Positions 42,446 to 50,218 of a DNA stretch of 64,000 bases are shown here, in pieces (positions within the stretch are counted from its first letter, which is position 1; every line of letters starts with the position of its first letter). A model generated the notes under the pieces. That model saw only the letters and a program-made list of their open reading frames with translations, ran no database searches and was not told where the DNA came from. Position numbers and translations under genes: made by a program. Source of the stretch: Microbulbifer sp. TB1203. GTDB taxonomy: Bacteria > Pseudomonadota > Gammaproteobacteria > Pseudomonadales > Cellvibrionaceae. Location: positions 5,232,001-5,296,000 of the forward strand of contig NZ_CP116899.1 in assembly GCF_030997045.1 (NCBI RefSeq). The letters run 5' to 3'.

Positions 42446-44248
42446 ATGAAGTGCTGGCTTATTCTATTCATCGTCTGGTTGCCTTCCGCGTTCGCGGTAG
42501 AGCTGATTCAGAATACGGAATCCCGGGATTACCAGAGCCTGAATGGCGAGTGGGACGTGATTGTCGATGCGTTTGATGTGGGGGATAAAAGAAAGTTCTT
42601 CACAAACACTATCCCGAGCAGTCCTTCACAGTTGGTTGAATATAATTTTTCCAGCAGTTTGAAGCTGCAGGTTCCGGGAGACTGGAACACTCAGAATAAA
42701 GAGCTGTTCAGATATGAAGGATCTGTCTGGTATCACCGGAAATTTACTGTAGATAAGCGTAAGAACAAGAATTACGTACTTTACTTTGGGGCGGTTAACT
42801 ATATTGCTAAAGTATATCTCAACGGCGAGCTCCTTGGTGAGCACGAAGGTGGGTTTACCCCATTCCAATTTAATGTCAATGACAACTTGAAAGACGGCGA
42901 AAACTCCCTGGTAGTAAAAGTTAACAATCGCAGGGAGCTGGATTATATTCCGACCATGAGTACTGACTGGTGGAACTATGGCGGTATCACACGTTCCGTC
43001 AAGCTGCTCGAACTGGAGAGTGGTTATATTTCTGACTACTCCGTAGTTTATGCTCCGGGCTCAGAGCCTGCTATCAAGGCGTACTTCAAGGCGACTGGTG
43101 ACTATAGCAAAAAATCCAAAGTACAATTTCGGATTCCCGAGCTGGGTATCAACGCCACCGTTGCATTGGATAAAGATGGTAAGACAGAAGTAATCATCCC
43201 GGCTGATCCGAAACTGTGGACGCCGGAAGACCCCAAACTCTATGGAATCGAGATTGCATTCAAAGGTAGGAAGGTTGTCGATCGCATTGGCTTTCGTACC
43301 GTTGATATTGACGGTAAAGAAATCCTCTTGAATGGTGAGCCTGTATTCCTGCGTGGTATTTCCATCCACGAGGAGAGTCCCAAAGGCGCCGGCCGAGCCT
43401 GGAGTGAAGAAGATGCGCGAACCCTGCTGAGCTGGGCCAAGGAGCTCGGCTGTAACTACGTGCGTCTAGCCCACTATCCGCACAATGAAGCCATGCTGCG
43501 TATCGCCGATGAAATGGGGCTATTAGTATGGGCGGAAATTCCGGTTTACTGGGATATCCAGTTTGGTAGTGAAGAGGTTTATAAGAAGGCGGAAACCCAG
43601 TACACGGAAATGCTGACTCGGGACAAGAACCGCGCCGCTATTATTCTGTGGTCCATTGCCAACGAAACCCCGAAAGACGAAGTCCGCACTGAATTCCTGG
43701 GAAAACTGGTGGATAAGGTGCACAGCTTGGACCCGACCCGCCTGGTGACCGCTGCAATCAATACCCAGAGTACCACCGAATACGGTCGTCGTATTGATGA
43801 TCCCTTCGCAGAAAAGGTGGATGTGATTGGCATCAATACCTATTGCGGATGGTATGAAGATACCCCGGAGGAATGCGCCAATTACCGCTGGGTATCCGAT
43901 TACAACAAGCCCATTATCGTGAGCGAATTTGGTGCGGGTGCCCTGCAGGGATTCCACGGTGACGAACATCAGGTTTTTACCGAAGAAAATCAGGCACTTG
44001 TCTACCGCTACAATCTGGAGATGCTGGATAACATGAAGGATCTTCGCGGCGTGTCGCCATGGATTCTGAAGGACTTCCTGTCTCCCCGACGGCCGTTGGC
44101 TAACATCCAGGACTACTGGAATCGTAAAGGCCTGCTTTCCGAAAATGGTGTAAAAAAGAAAGCCTGGTATGTTATGAAAGATTGGTATGAAGAGAAGGCC
44201 AAACAGGCCGCTTCAGACTCGGAGAGTCTTTTTCAAGCAGGGAACTGA
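42446..44248 (+). CDS. Secreted GH2 glycosidase (beta-glucuronidase/galactosidase type)
   Basis: This 600-residue protein has a signal peptide (about residues 1-17, ending AFA). It has the GH2 order: sugar-binding jelly-roll (about 30-195), immunoglobulin-like domain (about 200-288) and TIM barrel (about 290-590). The acid/base is Glu407 in WSIANETP and the nucleophile Glu494 in IVSEFGAGA. Length and the NYVRLAHYPHNE motif fit the beta-glucuronidase-like branch. In this locus it could remove uronic acid or galactose from side chains; the substrate cannot be fixed from sequence. Its composition is somewhat lower in GC than the housekeeping genes that follow. Confidence 0.9.
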   Translation: MKCWLILFIVWLPSAFAVELIQNTESRDYQSLNGEWDVIVDAFDVGDKRKFFTNTIPSSPSQLVEYNFSSSLKLQVPGDWNTQNKELFRYEGSVWYHRKFTVDKRKNKNYVLYFGAVNYIAKVYLNGELLGEHEGGFTPFQFNVNDNLKDGENSLVVKVNNRRELDYIPTMSTDWWNYGGITRSVKLLELESGYISDYSVVYAPGSEPAIKAYFKATGDYSKKSKVQFRIPELGINATVALDKDGKTEVIIPADPKLWTPEDPKLYGIEIAFKGRKVVDRIGFRTVDIDGKEILLNGEPVFLRGISIHEESPKGAGRAWSEEDARTLLSWAKELGCNYVRLAHYPHNEAMLRIADEMGLLVWAEIPVYWDIQFGSEEVYKKAETQYTEMLTRDKNRAAIILWSIANETPKDEVRTEFLGKLVDKVHSLDPTRLVTAAINTQSTTEYGRRIDDPFAEKVDVIGINTYCGWYEDTPEECANYRWVSDYNKPIIVSEFGAGALQGFHGDEHQVFTEENQALVYRYNLEMLDNMKDLRGVSPWILKDFLSPRRPLANIQDYWNRKGLLSENGVKKKAWYVMKDWYEEKAKQAASDSESLFQAGN

Positions 44249-44391
44249 TATCTCCACCGTATGGCGCTAAGTTAAGCAATAACCGTGATGCCCCGCTAAC
44301 AGGGCCACCCAGGCCCTTAGCGTCATTCATACCTCCACCGATCGCCAATCTCGCCGAATAATAACGATATTTATAGAAATGAGGATGTCGA

Positions 44392-46119
44392 ATGTCAGGC
44401 GTAGATGAGTTCGAGACGGTGCCGGTAAGGCCGGAGCAACTGGCGCCCGCGCGGCGGTTTGCCGCAAGCTATGCCGGTGAGCATGTGGCGGGAACCGAGT
44501 TTGTCATTGGCGCCATGTTTGTCGCCTGGGGCGTAAGCGCCGCCGATGTTCTGTGGGGACTGCTATGGGGGAATTTATTGGCGGTGCTCACCTGGGGGCT
44601 GATCTGTGCGCCCATCGCCACCCAGACCCGCCTTACCCTGTACGCTTACCTGAGCCGGATTGGCGGGCCGGGCATTCTCAAGCTCTATAGCGTGGTCAAC
44701 GGTGCGCTATTTTGCGTGCTCGCTGGCGCCATGATTACGGTTTCCGCCTCGGCGGTGCGGATACTGTTCGATATCCCGCCGCAGGTTCACTGGTACCCAT
44801 CGAGTCCCGGGTTCGTGTTGATTGCACTGGCGGTGGGTGCCGTGGTGACGTTCGTTGCCATTAAGGGTTTCCGGCAGGTGGCCCGCTTTGCCGAAGTCTG
44901 CGCGCCCTGGATGATACTGATGTTTGCGGCAGGGGCCCTGGCCCTGCTGCCAGTGTTGTATAGCAGCACGCCGGGTGCGGCCGAGGCGGGCGTGTTCGAG
45001 GGTTTTTTCCGTGTCGCCGATGCGCATATCTGGCGCGTTGGCGGCAGTGGGCTCACCGTTTGGCATGTGGCCGCCTTCGCCTGGATCTGCAATCTCGCCA
45101 TGCACGGCGGCCTGTCTGATATGACCCTGTTGCGTTTCGCACGCAAGTCCGGTTACGGCTACTTTTCGGTCCTGGGTATGTTCATTGGTCACTACCTGGC
45201 CTGGGTTTTCGCCGGCATTATGGGGGCGGGCGCGGCCCTGCTGCTGCAGACCCCGATCACCCGGATCGATGCCGGGGAGGTGGCTTACCGGGCACTGGGT
45301 GCGGCTGGCATCGTGGCCGTGATCATTGCCGGCTGGACCACGTCCAACCCCACCATTTACCGGGCCGGACTGGCTTTTCAATCCCTCAACCCGCGCTGGA
45401 ATCGCACCTTGGTGACCGCCATTACAGGTGCTGTAACCACCCTGGTCGCCTGTTTCCCGTTTGTGTTCAGCAAGTTGATGGATTTTGTTGGCGTTATGGG
45501 ACTGGTTCTGGCACCTGTGGGCGCCGTGATCGTGGCCGAGCACTGGATGTTTCCGAAGCTGGGGCTGACCCGCTATTGGGTCAGGTACAGTCAGCTGCCC
45601 CTCAACAGGCCCGCAGTCATCGCGTGGGGTGGTGCGCTGTTGGCGGCCTGGATATTGGAGCGCCTGGGCCTTCACCTGTTTTTCCTGTTATTGCCTACCT
45701 GGCTGGTGGCCACGGTTTTGTATCTGGCATTGGCTGCGCTGATGGGGGCGCGTCGCGACTATGCCGGGCAGGCTGCGCGCTTCGAACAGGCTGAAACAGA
45801 TCGGCGTGAGCGGGAGCTGCGCTATCTTCAGCAACTGGAGGCGCGGGGACCCGAGCCGGGCAGTAAGGGAGCTGCACATCTGAAGTTGCAGCTGGCGCGC
45901 GGCATCGCGTTGCTGTCGTTGGGGATTTGTGCGGTCATGGCGTTGCAGGTCTTTGTCGGCAGCTCACTGGAGGTTTTCCGGGATTGGCTGATCCTGCCTT
46001 CCGTCATCTATTTTATGGCGGCAACGGTCTGGGCGAGGGAGAGGGAAAAACTTGATTCAGCGGCCGAGCAGGATGAGCCGGCCAGCGAGGCTGCTGACCG
46101 GCAAGGCGCGCATACTTGA
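44392..46119 (+). CDS. NCS1-like (purine-cytosine permease family) transporter
   Basis: This 575-residue inner-membrane protein has about 12 hydrophobic segments. An opening region FVIGAMFVAWGVSAADVLWG and a central AGWTTSNPTIYRAGLAF are typical of the nucleobase:cation symporter-1 fold. A charged cytosolic insert (about 465-500, rich in Arg and Glu) precedes the last two membrane segments. It is the last plus-strand gene before the convergent phosphofructokinase. It may belong to the sugar locus, or may simply be the first unrelated gene; NCS1 proteins usually carry nucleobases, allantoin or similar compounds. No substrate can be assigned. Confidence 0.75.
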   Translation: MSGVDEFETVPVRPEQLAPARRFAASYAGEHVAGTEFVIGAMFVAWGVSAADVLWGLLWGNLLAVLTWGLICAPIATQTRLTLYAYLSRIGGPGILKLYSVVNGALFCVLAGAMITVSASAVRILFDIPPQVHWYPSSPGFVLIALAVGAVVTFVAIKGFRQVARFAEVCAPWMILMFAAGALALLPVLYSSTPGAAEAGVFEGFFRVADAHIWRVGGSGLTVWHVAAFAWICNLAMHGGLSDMTLLRFARKSGYGYFSVLGMFIGHYLAWVFAGIMGAGAALLLQTPITRIDAGEVAYRALGAAGIVAVIIAGWTTSNPTIYRAGLAFQSLNPRWNRTLVTAITGAVTTLVACFPFVFSKLMDFVGVMGLVLAPVGAVIVAEHWMFPKLGLTRYWVRYSQLPLNRPAVIAWGGALLAAWILERLGLHLFFLLLPTWLVATVLYLALAALMGARRDYAGQAARFEQAETDRRERELRYLQQLEARGPEPGSKGAAHLKLQLARGIALLSLGICAVMALQVFVGSSLEVFRDWLILPSVIYFMAATVWAREREKLDSAAEQDEPASEAADRQGAHT

Positions 46120-46161
46120 TCTCTGGATCGGGGACGTGGCCGACTCACATCGGCCGGCTGG

Positions 46162-47424
46162 TTACATGCCGAAATTTTCCTTCAGCTTCTTTTCCACCAA
46201 CACCTTCTTCAAGCGCGCATACTGCGGCACGCCATTCTTATACGGCGGGTAGTCCTCGCCCTGGATCAGTGGCAGCAGGTAGTCGAGCGCGGCCTGGGTG
46301 ACGCCGAAGCCGTCCTCGCTGATATAGTCCCGAGGCATCATCTTTTCCCTATTGGCCACTTCGATCAGCGGGGCCTCGCCCACGGACCAGCTGTACTCCG
46401 GACCGGAATCCCGCACGATGATGGGCATCACGCCGCTCTTCCCGGCCACGGCCATTTCCACTGCGGCGCGGCCCACGGCATAGGCCTGGGCCACGTCGGT
46501 GGCGGAGGCGATATGGCGCGCGGAACGCTGCAGGTAGTCCGCCAGCGCCCAGTGGTATTTGAAGCCCAGTTCCTGCTTGATCATATTGACCAGGGTCGGC
46601 GCCACGCCGCCAAGCTGCTTGTGGCCGAAGGCGTCGGTGGTGCCGGAGTCGGCAAGGAAGGTGCCGTCGGCGTACTGGGTGCCCTCGGAGGCGACGACGA
46701 CGCAGTGGCCTTTCTCCTCCACGGTCTGTTGTACCTTGGCGAGGAACTTCTCTTTGTCGAAGGCCACTTCCGGGAACAGGATGATATGGGGGGCATCGCC
46801 CTGCTGATCCTGGGCCAGGGCGCTGGCGGCGGCGATCCAGCCGGCGTGGCGGCCCATTACTTCGAAGACGAAGACCTTGGTGGACGTGGCGCACATGGAG
46901 GCCACGTCCAGCGATGCCTCCCTGGTGGAGACCGCTATGTACTTGGCCACCGAGCCGAAACCGGGGCAGTTGTCGGTCAGCGGCAGGTCGTTATCCACAG
47001 TTTTGGGAATATGGATGGCCTGGATGGGGTAGCCCATCTTCTCCGACAGCTGGGAGACCTTGAGGCAAGTGTCCGCGGAGTCACCACCACCGTTGTACAA
47101 AAAATAGCCGATATCGTGAGCCTTGAACACCTCGATCAGGCGTTCGTATTCCGCCCGGTTTTCCTCCAGGCTCTTCAGTTTGTAGCGGCAGGAGCCGAAG
47201 GCGCCGGAGGGAGTGTGGCGCAGGGCGGTGATGTTGTCCGGACTCTCCTGGCTCACGTCGATCAGCTCTTCGCGCAGTGCGCCCACAATGCCGTTCAGCC
47301 CCGCGTACACGTTGCCGATCCGGTCGTGGTGTTCGCGCGCGGCCTCGATCACACCGCAGGCGGAGGCATTGATCACGGCGGTGACGCCGCCGGATTGGGC
47401 ATAAAAAGCGTTCTTCTTCGACAT
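46162..47424 (-). CDS. pfp: PPi-dependent 6-phosphofructokinase
   Basis: This 420-residue cytoplasmic enzyme phosphorylates fructose 6-phosphate. Two positions indicate pyrophosphate rather than ATP as phosphate donor: Asp in GGGDS, where ATP enzymes have Gly, and Lys in PKTVDND, where ATP enzymes have Gly. The motif FEVMGRHAGW is typical. Length fits the ~420-residue PPi-PFK group of methylotrophs and marine gammaproteobacteria. It is convergent with the NCS1-like gene and divergent from mpl. Confidence 0.92.
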   Translation of the reverse strand: MSKKNAFYAQSGGVTAVINASACGVIEAAREHHDRIGNVYAGLNGIVGALREELIDVSQESPDNITALRHTPSGAFGSCRYKLKSLEENRAEYERLIEVFKAHDIGYFLYNGGGDSADTCLKVSQLSEKMGYPIQAIHIPKTVDNDLPLTDNCPGFGSVAKYIAVSTREASLDVASMCATSTKVFVFEVMGRHAGWIAAASALAQDQQGDAPHIILFPEVAFDKEKFLAKVQQTVEEKGHCVVVASEGTQYADGTFLADSGTTDAFGHKQLGGVAPTLVNMIKQELGFKYHWALADYLQRSARHIASATDVAQAYAVGRAAVEMAVAGKSGVMPIIVRDSGPEYSWSVGEAPLIEVANREKMMPRDYISEDGFGVTQAALDYLLPLIQGEDYPPYKNGVPQYARLKKVLVEKKLKENFGM

Positions 47425-47726
47425 ATCTATCCTATGGCGGGCTGGTGCTCCAAGCGATAAGTTCGATAACAGATCTTTTCGTCACAGGCCCCGGTGCGGC
47501 GTTGAAAAAAACTTGAATTAGCCCTGCTAATCCTGCGCATTTTCGCCTTACCCTGGAATCTGTGGCTGTGAGCCGTTGTCACCGAATCGCTTTAGGCTGG
47601 CAAATTCGGCGCGCAGTCTAATGGAATGACGTTGCAATTGCACCGAAAACGCGGGATTTGGCAATTACTGCGTTCAAGCGCCATGGTAAGCTTGCGCCGC
47701 AATCAGTAGGAGTAGGCATAACCGGC
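47425..47726. other. Divergent intergenic region pfp-mpl
   Basis: About 300 bp between the two divergent genes contain no gene, hairpin or repeat that I can support. A TTGAAA about 18 bp before TGCTAAT near 47503-47533 could be a plus-strand promoter, but the match is weak. Confidence 0.3.
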
Positions 47727-49115
47727 ATGCACATCCATATTCTAGGCATCTGCGGCACTTTTATGGGCAGCCTGGCCCAGTTGGCGGTGGCCGAGGGGCA
47801 CCGGGTCACCGGCAGCGACGCCAATGTCTACCCGCCCATGAGCACCCAGTTGCAGAATGCCGGAATCCAGCTCACCGAGGGCTACGATCCGGCTCAACTG
47901 GAGCCGGCGCCGGATCTGGTGATCATCGGCAACGCACTGTCCCGCGGTAATCCGGCGGTGGAGGCGGTGCTGGAGCGGGGCCTGTCTTATACCTCCGGCG
48001 CGCAGTGGCTTTGTGATCACTTTCTTGGGGGCCGCTGGGTACTGGCGGTTTCCGGCACCCACGGCAAGACGACTACCGCGAGCATGCTGGCCTGGATACT
48101 GGAGCATGCGGATATGCATCCCGGTTTCCTGATCGGCGGCGTGCCGAACAACTTCGGCGTATCCGCGCGCCTGGGGGATACTCCCTTCTTCGTGGTGGAG
48201 GCGGACGAGTACGACACCGCTTTTTTCGACAAGCGCTCCAAGTTCGTGCATTACCGTCCGCGCACCCTGATCATCAACAACCTGGAATTCGACCACGCGG
48301 ACATCTTTCGCGACCTGGCGGACATCCAGCACCAGTTCCACCACCTGGTGCGCACCGTGCCGGGCAACGGCCTGATTGTGGCCGCCGCCGACAGGTCGGT
48401 GGAGGAGGTGTTGGAACAGGGCTGCTGGAGCGAATTGCAGCGTGTTACTGCCGAGGGTGGGGAGGGCGTCCACCTGGCCGACTGGTGCGCGGTGGATATT
48501 GCCCCGGATGGTGGCAGTTTTGCGGTGAACTTCCGCGGCGCCGAGGTGGCGCGGGTGGAGTGGCAGCAGACCGGGCTGCACAATGTACGCAACGGACTCT
48601 CCGCCATGGCCGCCGCGCGCCACGTGGGCGTCCCTCCCAGCCTGGCTGCGCAGGCCCTGGGGTTATTCGAGGGGGTCAAGCGCCGCATGGAGTGCCTGGG
48701 AGAGGTTGGGGAAATCCGCGTCTACGACGATTTCGCTCACCATCCCACCGCTATCGAATCCACCCTCAACGGCTTGCGCGCGAAGGTGGGGGACGAAAAG
48801 ATCATCGCCCTGATCGAGCCGCGTTCCAATACCATGCGCATGGGGTGTCACCGCCAACAGTTGGCCCACGCCTGCGCCGGCGCCGACCTGGTGCTCTGGT
48901 ACGAGCCGGAGGGGATGGATTGGTCCCTGGGTGAAGTGGTTCACCATTCCACCGTGCCGGCGAAGATTTTCGGCAATATCGAGGCTGGGGTAGAATCCGC
49001 GGTTAACCTGGCCGCCCCCGGCAGCCATATCGTGGTGATGAGCAACGGCGGCTTTGGCGGCATCCACCAGCGCTTGCTTGGAGCGCTGGAGCAGAAATAC
49101 GGCCGGAACGCCTAA
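47727..49115 (+). CDS. mpl: UDP-MurNAc:L-alanyl-gamma-D-glutamyl-meso-DAP ligase
   Basis: This 462-residue cytoplasmic Mur ligase recycles the cell-wall tripeptide by joining it to UDP-N-acetylmuramic acid. The start is the ATG at 47727 (MHIHILGICGTFMGSLA), which gives the normal length and N-terminus; an in-frame start at 47658 adds 23 unlikely residues. The P-loop GTHGKTTTAS lies at about residues 112-121, and VEADEYDTAFFDKRSKF and YDDFAHHPTAI are Mpl-type motifs. Confidence 0.96.
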   Translation: MHIHILGICGTFMGSLAQLAVAEGHRVTGSDANVYPPMSTQLQNAGIQLTEGYDPAQLEPAPDLVIIGNALSRGNPAVEAVLERGLSYTSGAQWLCDHFLGGRWVLAVSGTHGKTTTASMLAWILEHADMHPGFLIGGVPNNFGVSARLGDTPFFVVEADEYDTAFFDKRSKFVHYRPRTLIINNLEFDHADIFRDLADIQHQFHHLVRTVPGNGLIVAAADRSVEEVLEQGCWSELQRVTAEGGEGVHLADWCAVDIAPDGGSFAVNFRGAEVARVEWQQTGLHNVRNGLSAMAAARHVGVPPSLAAQALGLFEGVKRRMECLGEVGEIRVYDDFAHHPTAIESTLNGLRAKVGDEKIIALIEPRSNTMRMGCHRQQLAHACAGADLVLWYEPEGMDWSLGEVVHHSTVPAKIFGNIEAGVESAVNLAAPGSHIVVMSNGGFGGIHQRLLGALEQKYGRNA

Positions 49116-49142
49116 CCCTTGTATGAATTAGGAAGCCCATCG

Positions 49143-49760
49143 GTGACATCCCCCTTTGCCAAAACAGTCACCCTGGCCATAACCGGCGCCTCCGGCGCCC
49201 AGTACGGCCTGCGTCTGCTGCAATGCCTGCTGGCTGCCGACTGCCGGGTCTGGCTGTTGCTCTCCGATGCGGCCAAAGTGGTGATCGACACCGAGACCGA
49301 CTGCCGATTGCCGCAGGGGGACGAGGAACTGGAGAAATTCTTCCACCGCCGCTTCGATGCCCGCGAGGGCCAGTTGCAGGTGTTCGGCAAGCGGGACTGG
49401 TTTTCCCCGGTGGCCTCCGGTTCCGGCAGTGCTGCGTCTATGGTGATCTGCCCAGCCAGCGGCGGCACCCTGTCGGCGATCGCTTGCGGGGCCTCCAACA
49501 ACCTGGTCGAACGCGCGGCGGATGTGGCGTTGAAAGAACGCCGGCAGCTGATCCTGGTGCCGAGGGAGGCGCCTTACTCGGAAATCCACCTGGAAAATAT
49601 GCTCAAGCTCACGCGCATGGGCGCGGTGATACTGCCGGCCAGCCCCGGCTTCTATCAAAAACCGCAGTCGGTGGAAGACCTGGTGGACTTCGTGGTGGCG
49701 CGGCTGCTGGACCAGCTGGGCATTGAACAGAAACTACTGCCCAAATGGGGGGAAGTGTGA
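49143..49760 (+). CDS. ubiX: Flavin prenyltransferase UbiX
   Basis: This 205-residue cytoplasmic enzyme makes prenylated FMN, the cofactor of UbiD decarboxylase in ubiquinone synthesis. GASGAQYG (FMN-binding) near residue 14, PASGGTLSAIACG near 110, and VPREAPYSEIHLENMLKL near 148 are family motifs. I choose the GTG at 49143 because AGGAAG lies seven bases upstream; a TTG at 49119 is in frame but lacks a ribosome site. It follows mpl by 27 bp, an arrangement seen in related bacteria. Confidence 0.95.
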   Translation: MTSPFAKTVTLAITGASGAQYGLRLLQCLLAADCRVWLLLSDAAKVVIDTETDCRLPQGDEELEKFFHRRFDAREGQLQVFGKRDWFSPVASGSGSAASMVICPASGGTLSAIACGASNNLVERAADVALKERRQLILVPREAPYSEIHLENMLKLTRMGAVILPASPGFYQKPQSVEDLVDFVVARLLDQLGIEQKLLPKWGEV

Positions 49761-50029
49761 AAGCTACAGTAATCATTCACTACTGCGTGCAATGCAACTG
49801 GATGCTGCGCGCCAGCTGGATGGCCCAGGAGCTGCTCTACACCTTTGCCGACGACCTGGAGCAGGTGGCGCTCAAACCGGGCAGCGGCGGAGTGTTTGAA
49901 ATTTTCGTCGACGACCAGTTGATCTGGGAGCGTGTGCGGGACGGCGGCTTTCCCGGCCCCAAGGAACTGAAAAAACGCGTGCGCGACCTATTGTTTCCGG
50001 AGCGCGACCTGGGTCATATCGACCGCTGA
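49757..50029 (+). CDS. SelT/SelW/SelH (Rdx) family thioredoxin-fold protein
   Basis: This 90-residue protein has the CXXC redox motif in HYCVQCNW near the N-terminus and GGFPGPKELKKRVRDL near the C-terminus, as in selenoprotein W homologues. Both active positions are Cys, so no selenocysteine is needed. The GTG at 49757 overlaps the ubiX stop by 4 bp; an upstream in-frame ATG at 49745 has no ribosome site. Function in bacteria is poorly known; a redox role is inferred. Confidence 0.88.
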   Translation: MKATVIIHYCVQCNWMLRASWMAQELLYTFADDLEQVALKPGSGGVFEIFVDDQLIWERVRDGGFPGPKELKKRVRDLLFPERDLGHIDR

Positions 50030-50038
50030 TCGCGATTT

Positions 50039-50104
50039 CGTCATACCGGCGAAAGCCGGAATCCAGGTCCACCAAACTGGATACCGGCTTTCGCCGGTAT
50101 GACG
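50039..50104. repeat. REP-like inverted repeat (CGTCATACCGGCGAAAGCC)
   Basis: CGTCATACCGGCGAAAGCCG at 50039 pairs with its reverse complement ending GACG at 50104; the loop contains ATCCAGGTCCACCAAACTGGAT, itself a small stem. The arms resemble the inner part of the MITE-like elements at 3272 and 35288. Confidence 0.8.
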
Positions 50105-50218
50105 ACCCAATAAGCAGTTGAATCAAACCGATAGGGGCGAGCCCTGTATTCGCCCGATCGACGCCGGAGCGAACACAGAATTCGCCCCGGTATTTTTAAA
50201 AATAGTAAGCGAAATCCT

